Source: a virus
IMG/VR virus record: IMGVR_UViG_3300008114_000154
Span: 1-29,302 of that record
Reading direction: 5' to 3' (one strand)
DNA length: 29,302 bases
The notes under the pieces: generated by a model
What the model was told of the DNA's origin: nothing
What the model saw: the letters and a program-made list of their open reading frames with translations, nothing else
Databases searched by the model: none
Position numbers and translations under genes: made by a program
Shown here: positions 22,661 to 28,950 of the stretch, piece by piece
Layout: each line of letters starts with the position of its first letter
Numbering within the stretch: position 1 is the first letter of the stretch

Positions 22661-23236
22661 ATGACAAACACAAAAAAACCATTTGTAAAAATCAATATCG
22701 AAGACCTTGAGTACGCTAAGGAATTCTTTGATAATGTAGCCGACTATTCAGTTTGGCTTTATGCAGTTACCGAATATTATTGTGGTAATGAAGTGCATAT
22801 AAAGAAAAAAATCGTTAAGAAATATTTTGATAATTATAAAAAGACGATGAACATCGTTCTTGAAGCAAAAGAAAACGGCAAGAAAGGTGCATTGAAACGT
22901 ATTGAAAAACAATTACTTAGCGATGAAACCCTTGAAGCCCCCCTTGAAGACCCCCTTAAAGCACCCCTTGCAGTAAATAATAAAGAAATAAATAATAAAG
23001 ATAAATACATAAATATACCTGAGTTAAATGAGTTCTTAGACTACGCACGTGAAAAGGTTGCTAATATTAATTTAGCTGCAGTTACTCTTAAATATGAAAG
23101 TTGGATAGAAAGTGGTTGGTGTACAAATGTAAAAGGTAAAGAACATAAAATAAAAAATTGGAAATCTACGTTATTAAACACCTTACCTTTTTTACCTAAA
23201 CACGAAATACAACAACAACGAACTATAATCGATTAA
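22661..23236 (+). CDS. Replisome-organiser-like replication initiator
   Basis: This 191-residue protein has an N-terminal charged helical domain (PFVKINIEDLEYAKEFFDNV; KKKIVKKYFDNYKKTMNIVL), a low-complexity linker with LEAPLEDPLKAPLAV, and a C-terminal domain with LKYESWIESGWCTNVKGKEH then KIKNWKSTLLNTLPFLP. The C-terminal pattern (Y..W...GW...KIKNWKSTL) is common to phage replication initiator and organiser proteins. The linker is encoded by four 12-bp iterons followed by an AT-rich tract, as in lambda O, so the protein may bind an origin inside its own gene and load the helicase encoded next. Confidence 0.7.
   Translation: MTNTKKPFVKINIEDLEYAKEFFDNVADYSVWLYAVTEYYCGNEVHIKKKIVKKYFDNYKKTMNIVLEAKENGKKGALKRIEKQLLSDETLEAPLEDPLKAPLAVNNKEINNKDKYINIPELNEFLDYAREKVANINLAAVTLKYESWIESGWCTNVKGKEHKIKNWKSTLLNTLPFLPKHEIQQQRTIID
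22931..22978 (+). repeat. Four 12-bp iterons inside the replication gene (candidate origin)
   Basis: Units begin exactly 12 bp apart at 22931, 22943, 22955 and 22967 and read CTTGAAGCCCCC, CTTGAAGACCCC, CTTAAAGCACCC and CTTGCAGTAAAT. A 44-bp stretch right after (22974-23017) has only three G/C bases. Tandem iterons followed by an AT-rich melting region inside the initiator gene is the layout of the lambda origin. Confidence 0.75.
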
Positions 23237-23238
23237 CC

Positions 23239-23352
23239 ATGTACAAAAGACTAACTGAATTAAACGAAGAACTATTTACACTTAGACACGAAAAGAACGT
23301 ACGAGGTAAATCGGTTGGATGGGATTGGGATTTACTACCCTATACAATTAAA
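23239..23352 (+). pseudogene. N-terminal fragment of RecA-fold helicase
   Basis: The frame starting MYKRLTELNEELFTLRHEKN continues through KSVGWDWDLLPYTIK, which resembles the start of the RecA-fold replicative helicases of Bacteroidota phages. In those proteins a strand and the Walker A loop follow. Here, after about 23352, the frame turns into unrelated sequence and stops at 23421, while helicase sequence resumes in another frame (FSPETG…). The P-loop is missing. This looks like an out-of-frame deletion in phage or assembly. Confidence 0.65.
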
Positions 23353-23353
23353 T

Positions 23354-24172
23354 GTATTCTCACCGGAAACGGGAAGCGCAGCAGAAATTTACGCAGAACT
23401 TTGTTACAAGTATATCGGTAAACCATACACGGAAGGCGAATATTCAATGACAAACGCAGAACTTGTAAAGGCTCAAATGTTTATTGACGAGCATTTTATA
23501 GTTATTGACCCAATAGATGACGATTTAACGCTGCCAAAGTTTTATGAATTAGTAGATGAAATTGAACGTAAACACGAAATAACAATTCATACTACGACAA
23601 TAGACCCTTGGAATGAACTAACCGAAGAGTTTAAACACGAAGACTTAGGACGAGAAGATAAATATTTGAGTAGGATATTAGGATTAGCACGAAAGAACGC
23701 ACGTAAAACCAACCGCCATAACTGCATAATTAACCACGTTCGAGACCAACCAATGGTTCACGCTAAAACAATTGCAGGAACTGAAATTAGTTATTTTCCT
23801 ATTCCTTCAGCTCGTGACTTTGCAGGTGGTCAAGTATGGTTCCGAAAAGGTTTAAGCGTTTTAATACCTTGGAGACCACCAAAGGATTTATTGTTAGCAG
23901 ATGGAACTGGAGCGCAAGAAAATGAAGTACATTTAAAAGTTGCTAAAAGCAAACCAAAAGGCGTATCAAAAAACGGAATCTACAAAATGTACTTAGACAT
24001 TCAAAAATATCAGTATTATATGTTAGATAAATTTGGGAATAAGATTTATGCTAATCGCAACCCGTTACAAAAAGAAACGGTTTCAAAACAACTACCTTTG
24101 AATGAACCCGATATAGTTAACGGAAAAGAATTACTTTCGTTTTCGGAAAAGTTAAAAAACAATCCTTTTTAA
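23354..24172 (+). pseudogene. RecA-fold helicase remainder lacking Walker A
   Basis: Helicase-like sequence resumes with VFSPETGSAAEIYAELCYKY and runs to the stop at 24172, about 272 residues. The open frame extends back to a TTG at 23315, but those first residues are out-of-frame readings of the N-terminal fragment. Recognisable parts are a Walker-B-like TTIDPWNELTEEF, the helical LGREDKYLSRILGLARKNAR, the NHVRDQP motif, and C-terminal GGQVWFRKGLSVLIPWRPP and KSKPKGVSKNGIYKMYLD. Without the P-loop it should not hydrolyse ATP. It might still act as a non-catalytic subunit, or the gap may be an assembly error. Confidence 0.65.
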
Positions 24173-24182
24173 AATATAAGTT

Positions 24183-24704
24183 ATGGAAAAAGAAATATGG
24201 AAAGATATACCTGAGTATGAAGGTTTATATCAAGTAAGTAATTTAGGAAATGTTAAAAGTTTACCAAGACAGTGGTTATGCGGTTTTTCTGCAAAGAGAG
24301 AACATAATGGAAAAATATTAAAATCACCAATTAATAACAGTGGTTATAAAAATGTAAATTTATTTAAGAATAATAAAGGGAAAAATTATCGTGTTCATCA
24401 ATTAGTTGCAATGGCTTTTTTAAATCATAAAATATGTGGTTATGATTTAGTAATTGACCATATAAATGATAATAAATTAGATAATAGAGTTGAAAATTTA
24501 CAAATAGTAACTGCAAGATTTAATGTTAAAAAAACACAAGATAAATATTTAAGTAAATTTAAAGGTGTATCTAAAAGACCAAATAATAAATGGCAATCAA
24601 CAATAACAATAAATAAAAAACAAATATATCTTGGAATATTTAATTGTGAATTAATCGCACATTTGGCATATCAAGAAGCATTAAAGAAATATAATTTAGT
24701 ATAA
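24183..24704 (+). CDS. Free-standing HNH homing endonuclease (NUMOD4-HNH-AP2)
   Basis: This 173-residue protein shows NUMOD4 at residues 4-50 (IWKDIPEYEGLYQVSNLGNV), an HNH_3-type nuclease with VHQLVAMAFL (about 71-80) and IDHINDNKLDNRVENLQ (91-107), and an AP2-like DNA-binding end (KGVSKRPNNKWQSTI; about 127-153). It is a selfish endonuclease that spreads by cutting DNA lacking it. It lies 10 bp after the damaged helicase. By my count there are only 3 CpG in 522 bp, far fewer than in neighbours, pointing to recent acquisition. Confidence 0.9.
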   Translation: MEKEIWKDIPEYEGLYQVSNLGNVKSLPRQWLCGFSAKREHNGKILKSPINNSGYKNVNLFKNNKGKNYRVHQLVAMAFLNHKICGYDLVIDHINDNKLDNRVENLQIVTARFNVKKTQDKYLSKFKGVSKRPNNKWQSTITINKKQIYLGIFNCELIAHLAYQEALKKYNLV

Positions 24705-24727
24705 TATATCATACAAAAACACGAATT

Positions 24728-25021
24728 ATGGATGAATTGACAATTATAAAAGGCAAAGTGTTATTAGACACTACATATTTAAAAATTAAACTTAGCCTTG
24801 AAGAAATAAAAGAACGTGCTTCAAATAGATACGATTTAATACATTCAATGGAGCGTAGTTTAGTAGACCTTCAACAAGTTAAGATTGCGTTTGACGCTAT
24901 GGAAAAAGAACTAAGGGCAGCACTTCAGCAAAACTTTCGACTTGAAAAGTTACTGCAAGAGGAGAAATTCAAAAATAAAGATTTGCAAATGGAGTTAAAA
25001 CTAAAAGACGTAGAATTATGA
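24728..25021 (+). CDS. Coiled-coil protein (unknown)
   Basis: This 97-residue protein is almost entirely helical and charged, with heptad-like patterns (LVDLQQVKIAFDAMEKELRA; QNFRLEKLLQEEKFKNKDLQ), so a dimeric coiled coil is likely. The leader carries AAACACGAAT directly before the ATG, as does the zinc-finger gene at 28951. It overlaps the HTH gene by ATGA. Function unknown. Confidence 0.6.
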   Translation: MDELTIIKGKVLLDTTYLKIKLSLEEIKERASNRYDLIHSMERSLVDLQQVKIAFDAMEKELRAALQQNFRLEKLLQEEKFKNKDLQMELKLKDVEL

Positions 25022-25209
25022 ATCAATTAAAAATGTATCGTGTTTTTAAAGTTTACGATTTACTTCAAGAACGTCCAAGAACCATTCCAACGATTTGTAG
25101 ATATTTGAATGTAAGCGAAAGAACTGTTTACCGGTACTTTGATTTATTTAAGAATTTAGGGTTTGTAGTTCAAAAACACGAATTTAATAAATACCAAATA
25201 AAAAGATGA
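25018..25209 (+). CDS. Small winged helix-turn-helix protein
   Basis: This 63-residue protein is nearly all a DeoR/HTH_11-like domain: FKVYDLLQERPRTIPTICRY then LNVSERTVYRYFDLFKNLGF, with a recognition helix around SERTVYRYFD and a wing VVQKHEFNKYQIKR. It could regulate phage or host genes. It is translationally coupled to both neighbours by ATGA overlaps. Confidence 0.75.
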   Translation: MNQLKMYRVFKVYDLLQERPRTIPTICRYLNVSERTVYRYFDLFKNLGFVVQKHEFNKYQIKR

Positions 25210-25736
25210 GGTGTAAAAACTGCAAAGAGAAATTCGAACCCGCTCGGTTTAATATGAAGTATTGTTTAAAAGACGAATGCGTCCGTGTTTTCGTGGAAGA
25301 AGTAAAGAATAAAACTTGGAAAAAGACGAAACAAAAAGCGAAGTTAGATTTAATGACACTATCCGACTATCTTAAATTAGCGCAACAAGTGTTTAATAAG
25401 TTCATTCGATTACGTGATAAAGGACAAGTTTGTATATCCTGCCAAAAAAAGCCGTTAAAGGAAAACGCAGGGCACTTCTTCAATGCAAATAACCATTATA
25501 ACGTAAGGTTTGACGAAAGGAATACGCATTTACAATGTGAACACTGTAATACCTATTTGAGTGGGAATCTAATCGAATATCAAAGAAACTTAATTCATAA
25601 AATCGGAATAGAAAGTTGCCACGAATTAGAAGCTGATGCAAGGAAAACACGAAAGTTTACAAAAGACGAACTAAAAGAAATAATAACCGAGTATAAACAA
25701 AAAGTAAAACAATTAGAAAATGATAACCAATTTTGA
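25206..25736 (+). CDS. ninG: NinG-like recombination protein
   Basis: This 176-residue protein matches lambda NinG (Rap). An N-terminal zinc ribbon has C3, C6, C20 and C25 (RCKNCKEKF…MKYCLKDEC). The core has C76 and C79 (VCISC), AGHFFNANNHYNVRFDERN with H90, and C111/C114 in LQCEHCNTYLSGN. NinG is a structure-specific endonuclease that aids recombination by branched-DNA processing. The gene lies upstream of the ERF and exonuclease genes, consistent with one recombination module. Confidence 0.85.
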   Translation: MRCKNCKEKFEPARFNMKYCLKDECVRVFVEEVKNKTWKKTKQKAKLDLMTLSDYLKLAQQVFNKFIRLRDKGQVCISCQKKPLKENAGHFFNANNHYNVRFDERNTHLQCEHCNTYLSGNLIEYQRNLIHKIGIESCHELEADARKTRKFTKDELKEIITEYKQKVKQLENDNQF

Positions 25737-26079
25737 AGAACACACGCACGAGTTAACAAGCGAAGAAATGGAGATACTTCCAATAGTAATTCACGGATTT
25801 AGAAACTATAAAAAAGAAAATCCTATAAAAGCTGAGTTGATTGTAACACGAATGAATGAATTTTTGACTGCAAGGGGATTTAAAACACGGATGACACAAC
25901 CAAGATTGCGTAAAATGGTTAACTACATTCGTACAAACGGCATTATTCCGTTAATAGCTACGTCAAACGGCTATTTTACAAGCGATTGTAAAGAAACCAT
26001 AGCAGAACAAATTAAAAGCTTACAGGAACGTGCTAATTCAATTCAACGATGTGCAGAAGGATTAAAGAAATTTTTATAA
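25720..26079 (+). CDS. Small wHTH-like protein (unknown)
   Basis: This 119-residue protein overlaps the NinG gene by 17 bp. The middle (KAELIVTRMNEFLTARGFKT; MTQPRLRKMVNYIRTNGIIP) looks like a winged-helix or wHTH-type domain. The end is a helical stretch with IAEQIKSLQERANSIQRCAE. Proteins of this form occur in phage replication/recombination modules of Bacteroidota without known function. Confidence 0.6.
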   Translation: MITNFEEHTHELTSEEMEILPIVIHGFRNYKKENPIKAELIVTRMNEFLTARGFKTRMTQPRLRKMVNYIRTNGIIPLIATSNGYFTSDCKETIAEQIKSLQERANSIQRCAEGLKKFL

Positions 26080-26117
26080 ATATTTTTCTTTTTTCGTTTT
26101 TATGTTATTCTTTTTAG

Positions 26118-26125
26118 TATATTTG
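26118..26125 (+). promoter_or_regulatory. Promoter -7 box (TATATTTG) before recombination genes
   Basis: This exact TATATTTG lies in the 74-bp gap before the ERF gene, 28 bp upstream of its ATG. The -33 region is T-rich without a clear TTG. It probably drives the recombination operon. Confidence 0.6.
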
Positions 26126-26153
26126 TACACGTTTAACAATTAAATTATATTTT

Positions 26154-26678
26154 ATGAAACATTTATTTAAAGCATTGGCAGACTTCCAACAGGAAGTGCC
26201 AGTAATTCACAAAGGAACGCAAGGATACGGTTATAGCTTTGCAGATTTACCAACTATTTTCAATGTAATTAATCCATTACTTAAAAAACATGGATTAGGG
26301 TTTACGCAGTTAGTAGGTAAAGACGAAATCACTACAATGTTATTTCACATTGAAAGCGGTGAAAGTTTAACAACAAATACAAGTGTACCGAATAACGTAC
26401 AATTAAAAGGAATGAATGAATTTCAAGTTATGGGTTCTGCAATTACTTATATAAGACGTTATGCACTTTCTGCAATGCTTGGAATTATTACCGACAAAGA
26501 CACGGACGCAGCAGGTGAACAAGTAAAAGCCGTAAACACGGAAAAGAAACCTAAAATAGAAGGCGAACGCTTTTTAAAAGCTATTGAAGCTATCCGTAAT
26601 GGTGAATTTACAGCCGAAGAACTACAAGCGAAGTTTGAATTAACTGAATTACAACAAAAAGCACTTTTATTATTATGA
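26154..26678 (+). CDS. erf: ERF-family single-strand annealing protein
   Basis: This 174-residue protein fits the ERF family: LFKALADFQQEVPVIHKGTQ, the aromatic YSFADLPTIFNVINPLLKKH and the conserved GSAITYIRRYALSAMLGI (about residues 94-111), followed by DTDAA. ERF proteins bind single strands and anneal complementary DNA, supporting recombination-dependent replication and genome circularisation. The C-terminal ~50 residues form a small helical domain. The partner exonuclease is encoded directly downstream with ATGA overlap. Confidence 0.9.
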   Translation: MKHLFKALADFQQEVPVIHKGTQGYGYSFADLPTIFNVINPLLKKHGLGFTQLVGKDEITTMLFHIESGESLTTNTSVPNNVQLKGMNEFQVMGSAITYIRRYALSAMLGIITDKDTDAAGEQVKAVNTEKKPKIEGERFLKAIEAIRNGEFTAEELQAKFELTELQQKALLLL

Positions 26679-27346
26679 AAATACGAGCTTCACAAATAGG
26701 AAAAGTAATGAGTCTCCCCAAAACAAAAGGGGAGGTTCTTTCTAAAACTACAAAGACCTACATTCAGGAACTTGCAATCGAACATAAATACGGAATCCGT
26801 AAAGAGTTTTGGAGCAGATACACTGACAAGGGAAATGAAGTAGAAAACGATGGAATCGAACTTGTTAACGATGTGTTGAATTTAGGCTTTATTTACAAGA
26901 ATGAAGAGAATCTAACCAACGATTATTTAACTGGAACGCCAGACGTAAACACGAATGAAATTCTTTTGGATGTAAAATGCAGTTGGGATGCTACAACTTT
27001 TCCGTTTTTTGAAACTGAATGTCCAAACAAAGATTACTACTACCAGCTTCAGGGTTATATGTGGCTTACAGGTAAAGACGAATCACTTTTATGTTATTGC
27101 TTAGTCAATACACCTTTTCAAATAGTTGAGGACGAGGTTAGACGTGAACATTGGAAACAAGGGTTAATAGATGAAAGTTTGGATGTAAGAGACTTTGTAC
27201 AGTCGAAACATAACTTTGACCACATACCAAGAGAAAAGCGCGTGAAAGCCTTTAAAATAACAAAAGACGAAAGCGTAATTGAACAAATTAAAGAACGAAT
27301 AGAGTTAGCACGTGAGTATTATAACAATTTAATTAATGAACTATGA
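26675..27346 (+). CDS. YqaJ-like viral exonuclease (lambda-exo type)
   Basis: This 223-residue protein has the PD-(D/E)xK exonuclease signature: E55 in KGNEVEND, D90 in TGTPDV, D99-x-K101 in LLDVKCSWD, and the following YQLQGYMW. It would resect double-stranded DNA to single strands for the ERF protein, forming a two-component recombination system. Start overlaps the ERF stop and the end overlaps the GIY-YIG gene start. Length and motif spacing are normal, so it should be active. Confidence 0.9.
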   Translation: MKIRASQIGKVMSLPKTKGEVLSKTTKTYIQELAIEHKYGIRKEFWSRYTDKGNEVENDGIELVNDVLNLGFIYKNEENLTNDYLTGTPDVNTNEILLDVKCSWDATTFPFFETECPNKDYYYQLQGYMWLTGKDESLLCYCLVNTPFQIVEDEVRREHWKQGLIDESLDVRDFVQSKHNFDHIPREKRVKAFKITKDESVIEQIKERIELAREYYNNLINEL

Positions 27347-27795
27347 AATTGTTTTTAAATGACATTAAAGATTATGCGTTTAAAAGTGTGTTTAATGATA
27401 GGATATCAGCTAAAACAATATATAAAGATGATATAATTATATTAAATGAAATTTCAAGAAAAAGTTATGGGCTTGAATATTGGCATTTAAGTAAATATTC
27501 AGAAAATGCGTGTGTATATTTTTTATTAGAACAGGAAGAAGTTGTTTATATAGGGCAAACAAGGTCATCAGATAGAATTAAACAACACATAAAAGATAAA
27601 ATATTTTCTGATGTTTGGTTTATTCCAGTTAAGTTTCCTTATAACATGGTTTTTGAAAATAATCTTTTGTCAAAATATAAAACAAAATACAATAAAAGAT
27701 ATGGAAAAAAAATAGAAGAAAATTACATGAGATTTTTAAGGCCAAAATATATGGTTGCGCAAGAAGAAATTAATAATGTTTATTTAAATTTATAA
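27343..27795 (+). CDS. GIY-YIG endonuclease
   Basis: This 150-residue protein has a GIY-YIG core near the middle: VYFLLEQEEVVYIGQTRSSD, where VYF stands for GIY and VYIG for YIG, followed by RIKQHIKDKIFSD with the usual Arg and His. A later Glu in MVFENNLLSKYKTKYN can complete the site. By my count there are only 3 CpG in 453 bp, against 22 in 672 bp of the exonuclease gene just upstream, so it is probably a recently acquired homing-type nuclease. It is coupled by ATGA overlap to the exonuclease gene. Confidence 0.8.
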   Translation: MKLFLNDIKDYAFKSVFNDRISAKTIYKDDIIILNEISRKSYGLEYWHLSKYSENACVYFLLEQEEVVYIGQTRSSDRIKQHIKDKIFSDVWFIPVKFPYNMVFENNLLSKYKTKYNKRYGKKIEENYMRFLRPKYMVAQEEINNVYLNL

Positions 27796-27798
27796 ATT

Positions 27799-27984
27799 AT
27801 GAAAGAAGATTTAAAAGTAATGGGTTACTACAAAAACACGACCCGAGAGCAAATAGTGCAAATCAAAGACTTTAAAAAAGATAAAGTTTGGTACGAAACA
27901 ATAAGACAACACGAAACAAACCCTATAACGGAGTTTTGTTGTTCGGTTGAAAGATTTAAACGATTATATATTAAAACAAAGTAA
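27799..27984 (+). CDS. Small unknown protein (61 aa)
   Basis: This basic small protein (MKEDLKVMGYYKNTTREQIV; DKVWYETIRQHETNPITEFC) begins three bases after the GIY-YIG stop. Predicted strands suggest a small beta-rich domain. Its CpG-containing codons match the phage backbone, unlike the endonuclease before it. No family recognised. Confidence 0.55.
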   Translation: MKEDLKVMGYYKNTTREQIVQIKDFKKDKVWYETIRQHETNPITEFCCSVERFKRLYIKTK

Positions 27985-27986
27985 AA

Positions 27987-28322
27987 ATGGAAAAGACAAT
28001 TAACGAAGAAGAGTTTATAGGTATTATAGGCAACGAGGCTTATTTTAAGTTTGCTGGAGATATTTATAAGTTACTCAAAGAAAGCGAAGCATATAAACGC
28101 CAAGATGACGTAGTGTATTATATTGGAGCATCACCTTTAAACGAAACAACGTGGTTTCATTATGAAGCATCTTTATTTAAAAAGCTGGAGGGTGATGAGT
28201 TTGGGTTTACTCGAATGATAATAACCGATGACTTAGATACGACGTTAGACCGCATTAATTACGCAAAAGACGAAATAAAAAAGAACGGCGGTGAAGATGG
28301 AATTTGGATTAATCATAAATAA
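27987..28322 (+). CDS. Unknown acidic protein (111 aa)
   Basis: This protein (MEKTINEEEFIGIIGNEAYF; DVVYYIGASPLNETTWFHYE) is acidic with a mixed alpha/beta pattern. Despite the string YYIG it lacks the rest of a GIY-YIG nuclease. It ends KNGGEDGIWINHK. It lies in a chain of small genes with 2- to 9-bp gaps. No family recognised. Confidence 0.55.
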   Translation: MEKTINEEEFIGIIGNEAYFKFAGDIYKLLKESEAYKRQDDVVYYIGASPLNETTWFHYEASLFKKLEGDEFGFTRMIITDDLDTTLDRINYAKDEIKKNGGEDGIWINHK

Positions 28323-28331
28323 ATAAGTAAA

Positions 28332-28583
28332 ATGGAAAACAAAGAATGGAGTACGGGTGCTTGGAAAAAGCAGACTCAAAAAGGCGAAGTAATTAACTTC
28401 ACTATCAACAATGTTAAATATTCAATGTGGGTTAACAGCTATAAAAAACAGGATAACCACCCTGATTATAAAATAGTAATTAATGACTTTAAACCTAAAC
28501 AACAAGGTGAACAAGCAAAGCCAACAGCTGGAAAGCCAAGTTACGGCAATAAAGACTTTGACGATTTTTTAGGTAACTTATGA
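28332..28583 (+). CDS. SSB-like small protein with acidic C-terminal tip
   Basis: This 83-residue protein has a compact beta-rich core (WKKQTQKGEVINFTINNVKY; SMWVNSYKKQDNHPDYKIVI), then a Gln/Lys/Pro/Gly linker and the acidic-hydrophobic tip KDFDDFLGNL. A beta core, flexible linker and acidic tip are the layout of single-strand DNA-binding proteins, and the genes around it are for recombination. The core is shorter than a normal SSB OB fold, so this is inference only. Confidence 0.45.
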   Translation: MENKEWSTGAWKKQTQKGEVINFTINNVKYSMWVNSYKKQDNHPDYKIVINDFKPKQQGEQAKPTAGKPSYGNKDFDDFLGNL

Positions 28584-28783
28584 ATTACGCAGCACAAGTA
28601 TTAAGCGAAGCGAATGAAGTAACGAGGGCAATGGTTAAACAGTACCTACAAAAACACGAATTAAGCTTAAACGCTTTTTCTAAGTTAGTAGATATAAGAC
28701 AACCTAACCTGCATAAGTTTATGAGCGGAAACACTTTATCCAGCAAGTCAATAGAAAAGCTGGGTGAGTTCTTTAGTAAATAA
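28580..28783 (+). CDS. Cro/XRE-like helix-turn-helix protein
   Basis: The 67-residue protein is mostly an HTH: VKQYLQKHELSLNAFSKLVD then IRQPNLHKFMSGNTLSSKSI and EKLGEFFSK, as in small Cro/XRE regulators. It overlaps the SSB-like gene by ATGA and is the last gene before the terminator and promoter at 28849-28920, so it may repress that promoter. With no integrase in the window, lysogeny control is less likely than timing control. Confidence 0.75.
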   Translation: MNYAAQVLSEANEVTRAMVKQYLQKHELSLNAFSKLVDIRQPNLHKFMSGNTLSSKSIEKLGEFFSK

Positions 28784-28786
28784 CGT

Positions 28787-28840
28787 ATTCAGATAGTTAC
28801 CATTAGAACACTTACTGAATCATTTTTGGATTGTGGTAAC
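28787..28840 (+). ncRNA. Possible pseudoknot-forming RNA (low confidence)
   Basis: In the 167-bp non-coding region, ATTCAG (28787-28792) can pair with CTGAAT (28815-28820) and GTTACC (28796-28801) with GGTAAC (28835-28840). The pairs cross, giving an H-type pseudoknot, and a terminator follows at 28849-28880. It could be the structured 3' end of the operon mRNA or a small RNA. No dedicated promoter is seen upstream. Confidence 0.35.
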
Positions 28841-28848
28841 ACGGTCGG

Positions 28849-28880
28849 AAGGCGGAACGTAAAAAATTCCGCTTTTTTTT
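28849..28880 (+). terminator. Intrinsic terminator after the recombination operon
   Basis: GCGGAA (28852-28857) pairs with TTCCGC (28867-28872) around a 9-nt loop, extended by AAG with TTT to nine pairs, followed by a run of eight Ts. It separates the HTH gene from the next promoter. Confidence 0.85.
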
Positions 28881-28890
28881 ATTCTTTTTG

Positions 28891-28920
28891 TTGTTATATT
28901 AAAAAATGTAATTATATTTG
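28891..28920 (+). promoter_or_regulatory. Promoter: TTG-N19-TATATTTG
   Basis: TTG at 28891-28893 and TATATTTG at 28913-28920 are exactly 19 bp apart, the best match in the window to the Bacteroidota promoter consensus. It lies 30 bp upstream of the zinc-finger gene and would drive it and the genes across the join, perhaps including the sigma-like gene. Confidence 0.8.
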
Positions 28921-28950
28921 TTCAACAATTAACAATTAAAAACACGAATT

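Noticed and set aside
22555-22710. 51-codon frame starting at the presumed transcript start
   Set aside because: It runs through the strong hairpin and into the replication gene in another frame, with no recognisable domain. It is more likely a structured leader; kept as a possibility in the findings only.
27987-28322. GIY-YIG nuclease call for the 111-residue protein because of YYIG
   Set aside because: There is no upstream GIY-like strand at the right spacing and no following Arg/His/Glu pattern.
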